Made by a program: the position numbers and the translations under genes
Shown: in pieces, positions 25,912 to 35,559 of the stretch
How positions within the stretch are numbered: position 1 is the stretch's first letter
Layout of the letters: each line of letters opens with the position of its first letter
From: CAG-873 sp910578365
Lineage (GTDB): Bacteria > Bacteroidota > Bacteroidia > Bacteroidales > Muribaculaceae
Direction of reading: 5' to 3'
DNA: 64,000 nt
Assembly: GCA_951635545.1 (NCBI GenBank)
Contig: OX620685.1
Location: 2,728,001 to 2,792,000, forward strand
Notes under the pieces: model-generated
What the model saw: the letters and a program-made list of their open reading frames with translations, nothing else
What the model was told of the DNA's origin: nothing
Databases searched by the model: none

Positions 25912-26340
25912 TTAGGCATATATATTGCACAGTCGGAAGATGAAGAATTTAGTATCGTTGACGCCGTGTAGTTTTGCTCTGAACGCTTTGATTTTTGAGT
26001 TTATAGATTCGGCGGATGCGTTTGTGGAGCGGTTGTCAAAGAAGTTCAGTATCCCATCGGAGTGTTCGTAGAATGTAGCGGCTATTGTGTTGAAAGACTT
26101 GAAGCCTAAGTCTGCGACGCGGTTGTACCAGCGGGCAAGATTAAGCCGGGCACTGTCTTTGGTTGAACGTTTGTTGAATATGGTTCTGAGCTCTTGCGAC
26201 AACCGGTATGCTTCCCGGAGGTCGGGATATAGGCTGAACAGCATCTCGGCTCTCTGATGCTGAGAGTCAGTCCATTTAAAATCGAGGTTGAAAAACCTCG
26301 ATTTCATCCTTTCTGAGGCGTCTGGCACACCACCGTTACC
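25912..26340 (-). pseudogene. C-terminal fragment of an ISL3-like transposase (minus strand)
   Basis: About 143 residues of transposase C-terminus: SQHQRAEMLFSLYPDLREAY, LARWYNRVADLGFKSFNTIA, then STNASAESINSKIKAFRAKL and an end at FRLCNIYA. The conserved acidic residue of the DDE domain is probably the Glu in ASAESINSK. Codons upstream of about 26340 do not look like transposase, so the 5' two thirds are missing. Confidence 0.65.
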
Positions 26341-26484
26341 AACGCTTTTTGATTGAGGGGGGCTTGTAAAATGAAAGAAAAGACTCGAACGCCATAAAAT
26401 CAGCGTTCGAGCCATGCCTTTTTGCCATCTTCAAGTTTTATCGGACAGCAATAAAACACAATCAAGGATTCCGCCCGTCTGTCC

Positions 26485-26721
26485 ATGGCGCGATGGTACA
26501 ACAAGGTCGAAGAAGCCGGTTTTCATTCTTTCAACGTCATTGCCGCCACATTCTACGAACATTACGACGAGATCCTTAACTTCTACAATAACAGAGCCTC
26601 AAATGCCTTGGCCGAATCTTTCAATGCTAAAATAAAACTCTTTCGTGCAAATCTCAGAGGTGTTGTGGATAAGAAATTCTTCCTTTTCCGTATTGCAAAC
26701 CTTTATGCTTATCCCCACTGA
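26485..26721 (+). pseudogene. C-terminal fragment of an ISL3-like transposase (plus strand)
   Basis: 78 residues, MARWYNKVEEAGFHSFNVIA, then NALAESFNAKIKLFRANLRG, ending FRIANLYAYPH. It is homologous to the minus-strand fragment just upstream but from a different element. It has the normal family C-terminus and lacks everything before it. Confidence 0.68.
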
Positions 26722-26777
26722 TTTTCTACTGAGCCATTACTATGCACCAAACAATAGTCCCGACCGGCTATATATAC

Positions 26778-26808
26778 AAAAAAATCGAGGCTGAAAACCT
26801 CGATTTTT
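26778..26808 (-). terminator. Terminator after tRNA-Gln
   Basis: Read on the minus strand: aaaaatcgagg / cctcgattttt stem with a 7-nt loop ending in a T-run, directly 3' of the tRNA. Confidence 0.85.
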
Positions 26809-26809
26809 G

Positions 26810-26880
26810 TTGCCTTAGAGGGATTCGAACCCCCACAGGCGGAACCAGAATCCGACGTGCTACCATTACACCATAAGGCA
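26810..26880 (-). tRNA. tRNA-Gln (CTG anticodon)
   Basis: On the minus strand the acceptor is TGCCTTA pairing with TAAGGCA, with discriminator A. The D arm is GGTGTAATGGTAGCAC, the anticodon loop ttCTGgt and the T loop gTTCGAATc. CCA is not encoded. The anticodon stem has one terminal T-C mismatch. Confidence 0.93.
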
Positions 26881-26933
26881 ATTTGCGGTGGCAAACTCTT
26901 GGGAAGTATTGTATTGTTTCCCGTTTGCGGTTG

Positions 26934-26964
26934 CAAAGTTAGATACTTTTTGGGGATTGTGCAA
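26934..26964 (-). promoter_or_regulatory. tRNA-Gln promoter
   Basis: On the minus strand: TTG (26964-26962), 20-nt spacer beginning cacaatcc, TAACTTTG (26941-26934). The architecture and part of the spacer match the tRNA-Ser promoter at 15928-15958. Confidence 0.75.
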
Positions 26965-27134
26965 ATTTTTTTGCCATTTTTTTTGAAAAAAATAATGGTT
27001 TGATTGGTTTGCGCTGATTTATAGCGGGTTCGCCAATAAGTAAAAATGTGATGGCGGTCGATTATCATGTGATATGAGTATCGAAAAAAATGTTGGATAT
27101 GGTGGGAAAGTTTGGTTATGTGGAGAAAAATATC

Positions 27135-27142
27135 TATTTTTG
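27135..27142 (+). promoter_or_regulatory. Candidate -7 box for the M3 peptidase gene
   Basis: TATTTTTG fits TAnnTTTG and lies 26 bp before the start codon at 27168. The region is AT-rich, so chance matches are possible. Confidence 0.4.
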
Positions 27143-27167
27143 TTTTTAAATTTTATAAACTCAGTAT

Positions 27168-29339
27168 ATGACCATTCTAAAAACCAAAATTTTGTTATCT
27201 GCCGCAGTAATGGCGGCAACTTCGCTTATGACAAATGCCCGGACATGCGAGAATGGCTGTTGCAGCGATGCTTCGAATCCCTTCTACAGTGACTTTACCG
27301 GCATCCATGGCACAGTTCCATTCTCGAAAATCAACAACAGCCAGTGGGAAGCAGCCATCGACCGTGGCATAGAGCTGGCCAGACAGGAAATCGACGCTAT
27401 TGTAAAGCAGCGTTCTATGCCTGATTTCGAAAATACTATTGTGGCGCTCGAGCGTGTTGGCGCCGACTTGAATCGTGTGCTTAACGTGTTCTACCCGCTG
27501 CTGTCGGCTGACTCCGACGACCAGATGATGGAGATTTCGATGTGCGTTTCGCCCAAACTGAGCGACTACAGCACTTCGCTGATACTTAATGAAGGTCTGT
27601 GGAACCGTATCAAGCAGGTTTATGACAACCGTGAGAAATTCAACCTCTCGACTGAGGACGCAACCCTGCTGCAGAAGACCTACGATTCGTTTGCCCTCTC
27701 CGGTGCTACCCTTGAAGGGGAAGACCGCGAAACATTCCGCAAGCTCAATGCCGAACTTTCAGAACTCACTACCAAATTCGGCCAAAATGTGCTCCGTGAA
27801 ATGAGTACATATAAAATATGGCTTACAGCCGACGACCTTGCAGGATTGCCTCAGAGCAGTATTGATGCCGCCGCAGAAGCAGCCGCCGCAGAAGGCCGCC
27901 CGGGCGAGTATCTGTTTACTCTCGACTATCCGGTTTACAGCGCCTTTATAAAGTATTCGGCACGCCCCGACTTGCGTGAGAGGATGTACCGTATGAATTC
28001 TTCGCGCAACACCAAGGGCGAGTACTCAAACCTTGAGAACGTAAAGAAGATAAGCGAAATACGCCGTAAAATAGCCAATCTGCTTGGCAGCGAAACATAC
28101 GCGCAGCACTCGCTGAAGCGCACCATGGCCCAGACTCCGGAGGCGGTGTACGACTTGCTCGACCGTCTGCGCCAAGCCTATGCTCCTGCGGCCAAGGCCG
28201 AGATGAAGGAACTGACCGAATTTGCTTCTAAACTCGAAGGCAAGCCAGTGGTAATCAATCCGTGGGATTACTCCTACTACTCCAATAAACTCAAGACCGA
28301 AAAATATGCTTTCGATGACGAAGCTCTGCGTCCGTATTTTGAACTGAACAGCACTGTCAACGGTGTATTCGGTCTGGCAACAAAGCTTTATGGACTTCAG
28401 TTCAAGCATAATCCCGATATTGAGGTGTATCATGCCGATGTAAAGGCATACGATGTTACTGACGCCGACGGCAAGTTTGTAGGTGTGATTTACACCGACT
28501 TTTTCCCGCGTGCCAGCAAGCGTCCCGGAGCGTGGATGACAGGCTTCAAGGATCAGTATGTGGATGCCGATGGTGTTGACCAGCGTCCGCATGTGACCAT
28601 TGTGATGAACTTCACCAAGCCCACCGGCGACACGCCGTCGCTGCTTACTCCGAGCGAGGTTGAAACATTCCTGCACGAATTCGGCCATGCGCTCCACGGC
28701 CTCCTGGCACAGTCGCACTATGCGTCGCTGTCCGGAACGGCTGTTTACCGCGACTTTGTGGAGCTGCCTTCGCAATTCAACGAAAACTATCTTTCCGAGC
28801 GAGAATTCCTCGATGGTTTTGCCCGTCACTACAAGACAGGCGAGGCAATTCCGCAGAATCTGGTCGACGCCCTTGTGCGTTCGTCGCAGTACGGCGCAGC
28901 ATACGCCTGCATGCGTCAGCTTGCGTTTGGCTATCTCGATATGGCCTGGCATACAATTACGGCTCCCGTCGAAGATCCGACAGCATTCGAGAACGCCGCC
29001 ACTGCTTCGGTGTCCATGTTCCCGCCGGTCGAAGGCTCTATGATGTCACCACAGTTCAGCCATATATTCTCGGGCGGTTATGCAGCCGGCTACTACAGCT
29101 ACAAGTGGGCTGAGGTACTTGATGCCGATGCCTTTGCCAAGTTCAAGGAAAATGGTATTTTCGACCGCAAGACGGCCGACGAGTTCCGCACCAATGTGCT
29201 ACAGCGTGGCGGCACCGAGAATCCTGCCGTACTCTACCGAAACTTCCGTGGCCAGGATCCAACCATCGACGCTCTCCTTATCCGCGACGGCATTAAGCCC
29301 GCCAAAGACGTTAAGGTGAAGAACGAAGTGAAAGGCTAA
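27168..29339 (+). CDS. dcp: M3-family metallopeptidase (peptidyl-dipeptidase Dcp-like), exported
   Basis: 723 residues. The N-terminus has a short signal-like hydrophobic stretch (ILLSAAVMAATSLMTNA), so the enzyme is probably periplasmic. The M3 zinc motif HEFGHALHGL is at about residue 502, with the third ligand Glu in the following DFVELPSQF helix. ALERVGADLNRVLNVFYPL and the C-terminal FSGGYAAGYYSYKWAEVLDADAF are typical of Dcp/oligopeptidase A. Such enzymes remove C-terminal dipeptides from peptides. A strong terminator follows at 29362, whose T-tract hosts a group II intron. Confidence 0.9.
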   Translation: MTILKTKILLSAAVMAATSLMTNARTCENGCCSDASNPFYSDFTGIHGTVPFSKINNSQWEAAIDRGIELARQEIDAIVKQRSMPDFENTIVALERVGADLNRVLNVFYPLLSADSDDQMMEISMCVSPKLSDYSTSLILNEGLWNRIKQVYDNREKFNLSTEDATLLQKTYDSFALSGATLEGEDRETFRKLNAELSELTTKFGQNVLREMSTYKIWLTADDLAGLPQSSIDAAAEAAAAEGRPGEYLFTLDYPVYSAFIKYSARPDLRERMYRMNSSRNTKGEYSNLENVKKISEIRRKIANLLGSETYAQHSLKRTMAQTPEAVYDLLDRLRQAYAPAAKAEMKELTEFASKLEGKPVVINPWDYSYYSNKLKTEKYAFDDEALRPYFELNSTVNGVFGLATKLYGLQFKHNPDIEVYHADVKAYDVTDADGKFVGVIYTDFFPRASKRPGAWMTGFKDQYVDADGVDQRPHVTIVMNFTKPTGDTPSLLTPSEVETFLHEFGHALHGLLAQSHYASLSGTAVYRDFVELPSQFNENYLSEREFLDGFARHYKTGEAIPQNLVDALVRSSQYGAAYACMRQLAFGYLDMAWHTITAPVEDPTAFENAATASVSMFPPVEGSMMSPQFSHIFSGGYAAGYYSYKWAEVLDADAFAKFKENGIFDRKTADEFRTNVLQRGGTENPAVLYRNFRGQDPTIDALLIRDGIKPAKDVKVKNEVKG

Positions 29340-29361
29340 ATTCACAAGATTTTATAGATTA

Positions 29362-29399
29362 GAGGCCATATTCCTCGCCGAGGAATATGGCCTCTTTTA
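29362..29399 (+). terminator. Terminator of the M3 peptidase gene, split by a group II intron
   Basis: Perfect stem gaggccatattcctc / gaggaatatggcctc with a gcc loop and tttta. The run of T seems to continue at 32468 (ttttttt) after the intron, consistent with insertion into the T-tract. Confidence 0.9.
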
Positions 29400-29517
29400 G
29401 TTCGCCCGACATGGGCATAATCTAACGGGTGGAAGTCCCGAGCGCGCCCCGATAGCGGGAAGCGCATAGTCCGAGGCAACGGTGTCTGCCGTGAGGAGAA
29501 TCGGAAGGAAGCTAAGG

Positions 29518-30671
29518 ACGCGAGTTCGGGATAAGGAACACCATAAAAAAGTTGAATCGGCAGCTTAAAAAAGTTGCCGATTCTCTTGGTAATATTACTG
29601 ATATTTAGTAATTTAGAGGTACTAAACAATAAATACTGTATCATGATTACCGAAAGTAAAGTTACTGAAATTTTTTGTATTGCAGATGATTTCTGCAAAG
29701 AATTTGAGGGTGAGATGGCAAAAAATGCACTTCCGTCCACAACTGACACTCCAAAACGGAAAAGAAAGCGCATGATGTCGGATGCCGAGGTCATCACGAT
29801 TCTGATCTGTTTCCACTTCAATTCGTACCGAAACTTCAAGCACTATTATCTGGGATGTGTGCGCATTCACTGGAAGCATCTGTTTCCGCAGACATTCTCC
29901 TACAACCGCTTCGTGGAGGTCATGCCCCGATGTTTTGTGGCTATGACCATGTTCCTGCGACTTGCATGTTTCGGAGAGTGCACGGGAATAAGTTTTGTGG
30001 ACAGCACCTGCATTCCGGTCATTCATAACAAGCGCCAGTTCAACATGAAAGTCTTCAAGGATATCGCGGCCAAGGGTAAGAGTACGATGGGATGGTATGT
30101 AGGCTTCAAGCTGCATCTGCTATGTAACGAAAAAGGGGAACTGATCAACTTCGTATTGACACGTGCCAATGTGGACGACCGCAATGAGGCAGTCATCGAC
30201 ACACTGACTGACAGGGTATTTGGAAAACTATACGCTGACAAGGGATATATATCGCAGTCTCTTTTCGGGCATCTTTGGGATGATGGCATACATATTGTGA
30301 CAGGTCTTCGCTCGAACATGAAACAGCGTCTCATGCCGTTCTATGACAGGATGATGCTTCGTAAAAGGAGCATCATCGAATCCATAAACGACATGCTGAA
30401 GAATGTGGCGCAGCTCGTCCACTCCCGCCATCGTAGTGTACACAACTTCCTCATGAACCTGCTTGCGGCAATGGGGGCGTATTGTTTCTTCGCCACAAAG
30501 CCGGAAGTGAACTTCGACTTTGAGGTACCCGAGTCAAACGGGCAGCTTGTCCTCTGGGATTAACAACACCAAACTGTACAAATAAATCAGGCGACCTTGA
30601 AAGGCCGCCCAATACTCTATGTTGTCTTTTGCTTGGTTGAAAATCATAAAGTTCTTATCCCGAACTCGCGT
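29518..30671 (+). mobile_element. IS982-family element, copy 1 (1154 bp)
   Basis: Perfect 18-bp termini ACGCGAGTTCGGGATAAG and inverse. The target duplication is taagg (29513-29517 and 30672-30676), or taaggac if the shared AC is counted. It lies within domain I of the group II intron. Copy 2 is at 46340-47490 and is 3 bp shorter because of a gtt deletion after the gene. Confidence 0.92.
29643..30563 (+). CDS. IS982-family transposase (copy 1)
   Basis: 306 residues from MITESKVTEIFCIADDFCKE, the family's normal length. The DDE domain shows FVDSTCIPVIHNKRQFNMKVFKD (first Asp), LYADKGYISQSLF (second Asp) and KRSIIESINDMLKNVAQLVHSRHRS (Glu). Upstream in-frame ATGs lie in the terminal region and are less likely starts. 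Confidence 0.92.
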   Translation: MITESKVTEIFCIADDFCKEFEGEMAKNALPSTTDTPKRKRKRMMSDAEVITILICFHFNSYRNFKHYYLGCVRIHWKHLFPQTFSYNRFVEVMPRCFVAMTMFLRLACFGECTGISFVDSTCIPVIHNKRQFNMKVFKDIAAKGKSTMGWYVGFKLHLLCNEKGELINFVLTRANVDDRNEAVIDTLTDRVFGKLYADKGYISQSLFGHLWDDGIHIVTGLRSNMKQRLMPFYDRMMLRKRSIIESINDMLKNVAQLVHSRHRSVHNFLMNLLAAMGAYCFFATKPEVNFDFEVPESNGQLVLWD

Positions 30672-30968
30672 TAAGGACAAAAGTCTGGCTCCACGCACAG
30701 AAACATGATATAAGGCTCGAAGTCAGGGGTAAGGTTGCTAAACAAACCGAAGCCCGATAGCTATCCGGGCTGACGAGAGTAAATCAAGGGAGTATAAGAC
30801 CGAAAGATTGTGTTCTTAATCGGGGAGGTCTGTGGGGCGAGCCGAAAGGTAAGCAGTAACAACGAACCCACAGAAGTCAGCAGAAGCCATAGTAGTCATC
30901 GCCTTAAAGCTCGTGGGCGGCGACGAAGGGCAAAACTTAACCACACGAGCAAAACTTTATTTTACCCG

Positions 30969-32366
30969 ATGAAAGGAGAAAAGCCGAAAACAACAGAAAG
31001 CTGCCCTCGGAAGAATAGCGCGGAACGCGAAAGGTATGAGGGAGCGCCTACTTTGATTGGGATAGTAGGAGACGAACTCGTAGAAGTGCAACTATCGTCA
31101 GACAGGATGTTAGAGTATATCCTAACTTCCGACAACCTTAACAGAGCGTATAAACAAGTCAAGGCCAACAAGGGGAGCGGTGGAATCGACGGAATGGAAG
31201 TAGAACAACTGCTTCCGTATCTGCGTGAACACAAGGATGAAATAACAGAAAGTCTGCTTGGCGGAAGATACCGCCCCAATCCCGTAAGGAGGGTAGAGAT
31301 ACCCAAAGAGGGAGGCAAGACGCGCCAACTCGGCATACCCACCGTTGTCGACCGCGTCATCCAGCAATCCATAGCCCAGGTGCTGAGCCTGGTGTACGAA
31401 CCTAAATTTTCGGCTACGAGCTACGGCTTCCGCCCGAGACGGAGCGCACACCAAGCGTTGCAAGAGGCGCAGGAAATCATCAATGGTGGCTATAAATACT
31501 GCATAGACCTTGACCTTGAGAAGTTCTTCGACACCGTTAATCACAGCAAGCTGATACAACTGCTTGGCGAGACAATCAAAGACGGCAGGGTCATATCGCT
31601 GATACACAAGTATCTCAATGCAGGCGTAATAGTCAGTCACAAGTATGAGGACACAACGGATGGCGTGCCGCAAGGCGGACCACTCAGTCCCATATTGAGC
31701 AACATAATGCTGACGGAACTTGACCGCGAGCTTGAAAGGCGCGGACTTCCGTTTGTGCGTTATGCCGATGACTGCGTCATCTTCTGTAAAAGTCCGAGAG
31801 CGGCCGAAAGGGTATTCGAAAGCATCACGAAGTTCATAGAGGGGAAACTCTTCCTCAAAGTTAATCGCGAGAAAACTCACGTCGGCAGTGTCCACGGCCA
31901 GAAGTACCTCGGCTACTCGTTCAACATGTGAAGAGGAAAGGCTCGCTTGTGCGTTCACCCGAGAACCAAAGCAAAACTGCGGGCGAAGCTCAAAGAGCTG
32001 ACATCGCGCAGTAACGGCTGGGGGTACGATAAGCGCAAGGAGAAACTGACCAATGCAATCCGAGGGTGGGTTAACTACTTTCGGCATGCCGAGATGCGCA
32101 ACTTTGTGAAAGAAACTGACGAATGGTTGCGCAGTCGCATACGCATGTGTATATGGAAATGCTGGAAACGAGTGCGGACACGCTTCAAGAACCTGCAACG
32201 ATGTGGCATCGCGAAATGGCAGGCATGGCAATGGGCTAACACCCGAAAGGGATACTGGCGCACTGTTCACAGCCCGATACTGACACGAGCCATATCAATG
32301 GAGAACCTGAAACGAGCGCACTATCCCACACTTACGGAGTATTACGAGAAACTGCATCCGCGTTAA
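30969..32366 (+). pseudogene. ltrA: Group II intron reverse transcriptase/maturase with an in-frame TGA
   Basis: The reading frame from the ATG at 30969 covers RT motifs (MLEYILTSDNLNRAYKQVKA, GVPQGGPLSPILSNIML, catalytic FVRYADDCVIF) up to KYLGYSFNM. A TGA at 31929-31931 then interrupts, and the same frame continues RGKARLCVHPRTKAKLRAKL. The X/maturase domain (GWVNYFRHAEMRNF, TRKGYWRTVHSP) follows to the stop at 32366. The sequence resembles class C intron proteins of the MarathonRT type and lacks an endonuclease domain. The nonsense codon and the IS982 in the ribozyme suggest a dead intron. Confidence 0.85.
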
Positions 32367-32601
32367 GAACCGCCGTATGCCGAACGGCACGTACGGTGGT
32401 GTGAGAGGTCGGTAAACACGAAAGTAGGAGATAAACACCCTATGATTAGTGTTTACCTCCTACTCGATTTTTTTTGGGGGCAAATTCAGATAATTAATCT
32501 ACTTGCTTTTTATGCTTACTTTTGTAGCTGTTGAAGGATGTAAGACCCCGTTCCACAATATTTGATAAGGCTTGGCCGAGGCGATGGCATCAAGTTGCAA
32601 A

Positions 32602-33996
32602 TTACTCCGGCCAGCAGGGGGTCGAGGAGGCAATTTCCGGATTCGTAGACTTGTGGTACTGCGGGTCGAGGCCTTGGCGGCGCTGCGTACGGTAGTCGTC
32701 GAGGCAGTGCATGGCGTACTTGCCCAGCGGTATTATGGCGCAGAGGTTGCAGATGGCCATAAGGCTCATGGTAATGTCGGCCAGCGACCATACCACGCCG
32801 AGCGACGACACTCCGCCGGCAAATACAAACAGTGTTACTATCACGCGGTAGAGCGTAACCCAGCGAGGGTTGCCGCTGATGAAGCGTATGTTGGTTTCGC
32901 CGTAATAGTAGTTGGCTACTATCGACGTAAATGCAAAGAACAGTATTGCCACGCTTACAAACCACGCGCCGGCGTCCGGAATAAGGCGGAATTCGGTGGC
33001 CAGCGCCTGCTGTGTCAGACTTATGCCTCCCACCGAGGCATCGACGTGTACGCCGCTGAGTAATATCAGCAATGCTGTGGCGGTGCAGATGAGCAGGGTG
33101 TCGGTAAATACACCAAGAGCCTGTACCAGGCCTTGTTTGACCGGGTGCGACACATGGGCTGTTGCAGCCACGTTGGGTGCCGAACCCTCGCCGGCCTCAT
33201 TGCTGAACAGGCCGCGGCGTATGCCCATGGCCATGGCGCCGCCCATGGTGCCGCCGATGGCTTCGTTGACTCCGAAGGCATTTTCTACAATCAGTTTCAG
33301 CACCTGCGGCACACGCTCAATGTTTATGGTCACAACAAGCAGCGCCACAAGTATATATGCCACAGCCATAATGGGTACCGCCCACTGGCTGAAGCGAGCT
33401 ATTGATTTAAGTCCGCCCCATATTACCCAGCCGGCAAGCAGGCTTATGGTGGTGGCTGTTAGCCATACGGGGATGTTCCACGACGAGTTGAATGCCTCGG
33501 CTATGGTGTTGCTTTGCACCGAGTTATAGGCAAAACCGAATGTTATGGATATAAGCACGGCGAAAAGCACTGCCCAGCGGCGCGATTTCAGTCCGTGGAG
33601 TATGTAGTAGGCCGGGCCACCGCGGAAGCCTCCGTGGCCGTCCGGTACTTTGTAGAGCTGTGCCAGAGTCGATTCGACGAATGCCGATGCTGCGCCAAGC
33701 AGTGCCATCACCCACATCCAGAACACTGCTCCCGGGCCGCCTATGATTATGGCGGTGGCTACTCCGGCCAGGTTGCCTGTGCCCACGCGGCTGGCTATGG
33801 ATACTGCGAATGCCTGAAACGAACTTATGCCGCTGTGGTTGCCGCGCGTTATAAGCTGGCGGCACATGTCGCCGAAAAGGGTGAACTGCACGCCGCGGAA
33901 TCGTATGGTAAACCATATTGCCGCCGAAACCAGCAGTGGCAGCAGCAACCAGTCGCTCAGACTGTTGCCTATAACGTTAAGGATATTCTCAATCAT
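32602..33996 (-). CDS. Sodium:alanine symporter family (AGCS) transporter
   Basis: 464 residues with about eleven membrane helices. The signatures are IWFTIRFRGVQFTLFGDMCRQL near residue 28, FQAFAVSIASRVGTGNLAGVATAI near 60 and GGFRGGPAYYI. GLFSNEAGEGSAPNVAATAH near 265 is also typical. The family imports small neutral amino acids (alanine, glycine) with Na+. Its start overlaps the 3' end of the Fur-family gene by 8 bp, implying an operon. Downstream lies the 3' exon side of the group II intron. Confidence 0.9.
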   Translation of the reverse strand: MIENILNVIGNSLSDWLLLPLLVSAAIWFTIRFRGVQFTLFGDMCRQLITRGNHSGISSFQAFAVSIASRVGTGNLAGVATAIIIGGPGAVFWMWVMALLGAASAFVESTLAQLYKVPDGHGGFRGGPAYYILHGLKSRRWAVLFAVLISITFGFAYNSVQSNTIAEAFNSSWNIPVWLTATTISLLAGWVIWGGLKSIARFSQWAVPIMAVAYILVALLVVTINIERVPQVLKLIVENAFGVNEAIGGTMGGAMAMGIRRGLFSNEAGEGSAPNVAATAHVSHPVKQGLVQALGVFTDTLLICTATALLILLSGVHVDASVGGISLTQQALATEFRLIPDAGAWFVSVAILFFAFTSIVANYYYGETNIRFISGNPRWVTLYRVIVTLFVFAGGVSSLGVVWSLADITMSLMAICNLCAIIPLGKYAMHCLDDYRTQRRQGLDPQYHKSTNPEIASSTPCWPE

Positions 33997-34414
33997 GGTT
34001 TCTGTGGCTTTGACATTCAGGGCAAAGACCTGTGGCTATAATGCTTACCGACCGGGTGCTGAAGCCTTTGGGTAAATCTATTTGCGGTATCGGTATGTTT
34101 TCGAGGCAAAAGTGCCGCTGGCAGTCGGTGCAGTAAAAGTGCGGATGCATGTCGTTGATGCTGCAGTGATTGTGGCCGCCGCAGGCCTCGTACCTGGTCA
34201 CGCCGTCCATGCCGTTTATGGCATGCACTACCTCGTGGGCCACAAATAGGTTGAGTACACGGAAGATGCTCGATTTGTCGAGTGTGCCGAGTTCGCTTTC
34301 GAGTTCGCTCAGCGACAGCGGTCCGTGTGCCTGGCGCAGTTGCCGCAGCACGAGTATGCGGTTGGGAGTTTCCTTTACCCCGCGGCTTTTCAGTATGGTG
34401 ATTTCGTCGGACAT
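33989..34414 (-). CDS. Fur-family metal-responsive transcriptional regulator
   Basis: 141 residues. The N-terminal winged helix is about residues 1-80 (TPNRILVLRQLRQAHGPLSLSELESEL...KSSIFRVLNLF). The metal-binding half has HNHCSINDMHPHFYCTDCQRHFC and a C-terminal LCPEC, giving the two CxxC pairs of a structural zinc site. Whether it senses iron, zinc or peroxide cannot be told; the many His/Cys suggest a Zur-like regulator. It is divergent from the hydrolase gene with facing promoters in 34433-34453, and cotranscribed with the symporter. Confidence 0.85.
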   Translation of the reverse strand: MSDEITILKSRGVKETPNRILVLRQLRQAHGPLSLSELESELGTLDKSSIFRVLNLFVAHEVVHAINGMDGVTRYEACGGHNHCSINDMHPHFYCTDCQRHFCLENIPIPQIDLPKGFSTRSVSIIATGLCPECQSHRNHD

Positions 34415-34432
34415 AATTATGGATTATGATTA

Positions 34433-34440
34433 CAAAGTTA
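34433..34440 (-). promoter_or_regulatory. -7 box for the Fur-family gene
   Basis: TAACTTTG on the minus strand, 19 bp before the start at 34414. It is adjacent to the divergent box for the hydrolase, so one regulator site could control both. Confidence 0.6.
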
Positions 34441-34445
34441 CGTAT

Positions 34446-34453
34446 TATATTTG
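34446..34453 (+). promoter_or_regulatory. -7 box for the alpha/beta hydrolase gene
   Basis: TATATTTG on the plus strand, 34 bp before the start at 34487. Confidence 0.5.
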
Positions 34454-34486
34454 TGAAATAGCCATAAATTATATAAATTTGCCATT

Positions 34487-35503
34487 ATGAAATTGAACAG
34501 ATATATTGCCTGGGCATTGCTGGCCGCGGGCATGCATAGTATGGCGTACGGCTTCGAGGCCCGCGACCTTAAAGTATATAACAGCGCAGACCGGGTTTTG
34601 CTCGGCGGCACGTTGACCACGCCTTCCGGAAAATCGCCCAAAGCCGCACTGGTGCTTGCCACCGGCAGCGGCTCGCAGAACCGCGACGAGGAGGTGATGG
34701 GGCACCGGCCGTTCAAGGTAATTGCCGAATATCTGTCGGATAACGGATATGCGGTGCTGCGCCTCGATGACCGCGGGGTGGGGGAAAGCACCGGCGACCC
34801 GGCAAAGTCGACTTCCGACGACTATGCAGCCGACCTCGGCGCAGCCATTTCGGTTCTTGACTCGCTGTTGGGGCATGAACTGCCCAAGGGCGTACTTGGC
34901 CACTCCGAGGGTGGCTCCGTGGCCGTGAAGATGGCAAACCGCAATCCGGAATGCCGTTTCATAGTCACCATGGGTTGTCCGGCGTGGGCCGGCGACTCAA
35001 TAATAATGTCGCAGTCCCGGGCCTTGGCCACTTCAGTAATCGGACGCTGGGATGGCGAAGCACGCCAGCGGCGTCTGATGGATATTGTAAAGTCGGATAT
35101 GTCAGACGCCCTGGTGGCATCGGCACTCTACATGGAGCTGGCGGCCGACCTGGGCGAGAACGCCGCGATACCACAGGTGCAACAGCAGCTTTCACAAACA
35201 GTGGCGGTGATGTCAGCACCATCGTACCGCAGCATAGTGAAGTATAATCCGGCCGATGATATACGTAGCGTGAATGTGCCGTGGCTGGCTCTAAACGGCG
35301 AGAAGGATATGCAGGTTCTGCCGGGTAATATCACAACCATAAAAGAACTCAATCCGTCTGCCGACGCACGGGTAATTGCGGGGCACAACCATCTGATGCA
35401 ACACTGCAATACGGGCATGGTGCAAGAGTACCGGAGCATAACAGAAGATATATCGGACGATGTGTTGCGCATGATTCTTGACTGGCTCGACGCTATGTAT
35501 TGA
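34487..35503 (+). CDS. Exported alpha/beta hydrolase
   Basis: 338 residues with a signal peptide (AWALLAAGMHSMAYG). The triad is visible: nucleophile Ser in GHSEGG (about residue 139), Asp in NGEKDMQV (about 273) and His in GHNHLMQ (about 298). An oxyanion-type GSGSQNRDEE motif and RLDDRGVGESTG loop are also present. Members of this group act as esterases, acyl-peptidases or cell-wall-related hydrolases; the substrate is not evident. Transcribed divergently from the Fur-family gene. Confidence 0.83.
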   Translation: MKLNRYIAWALLAAGMHSMAYGFEARDLKVYNSADRVLLGGTLTTPSGKSPKAALVLATGSGSQNRDEEVMGHRPFKVIAEYLSDNGYAVLRLDDRGVGESTGDPAKSTSDDYAADLGAAISVLDSLLGHELPKGVLGHSEGGSVAVKMANRNPECRFIVTMGCPAWAGDSIIMSQSRALATSVIGRWDGEARQRRLMDIVKSDMSDALVASALYMELAADLGENAAIPQVQQQLSQTVAVMSAPSYRSIVKYNPADDIRSVNVPWLALNGEKDMQVLPGNITTIKELNPSADARVIAGHNHLMQHCNTGMVQEYRSITEDISDDVLRMILDWLDAMY

Positions 35504-35559
35504 ACATTTTTGCTTCTTGCGGATTATAACTACAAGAAAACTTTTTCATCCGCAAGTTT

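Larger units (their letters stand above)
25852..26721. mobile_element. Nested remnants of two ISL3-like elements
   Basis: A 37-bp piece at 25852-25888 repeats 26641-26677 (both encode FRANLRGVVDKK). It is cut at 25889 by the terminus of a second, minus-strand element. The second element has lost its 5' half around 26340-26400. From 26485 a plus-strand transposase C-terminus follows. A ctcgaacgc/gcgttcgag hairpin lies at 26385-26412. None of the pieces is complete. Confidence 0.6.
29400..32467 (+). mobile_element. Group II intron (probably class C), interrupted by IS982 copy 1
   Basis: The proposed 5' end is GTTCGCCCGACATGGGC at 29400, and the 3' end CTACTCGAT near 32467; both are inferred. 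A domain V-like hairpin (ccgccgtatgcc-gaac-ggcacgtacggtgg) lies at about 32370-32398. It is followed by a domain VI-like gtaaacac/gtgtttac stem. The reverse transcriptase is encoded inside. Insertion directly after an intrinsic terminator is the hallmark of class C introns. Without IS982 the intron would be about 1.9 kb, a normal size. Confidence 0.75.
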
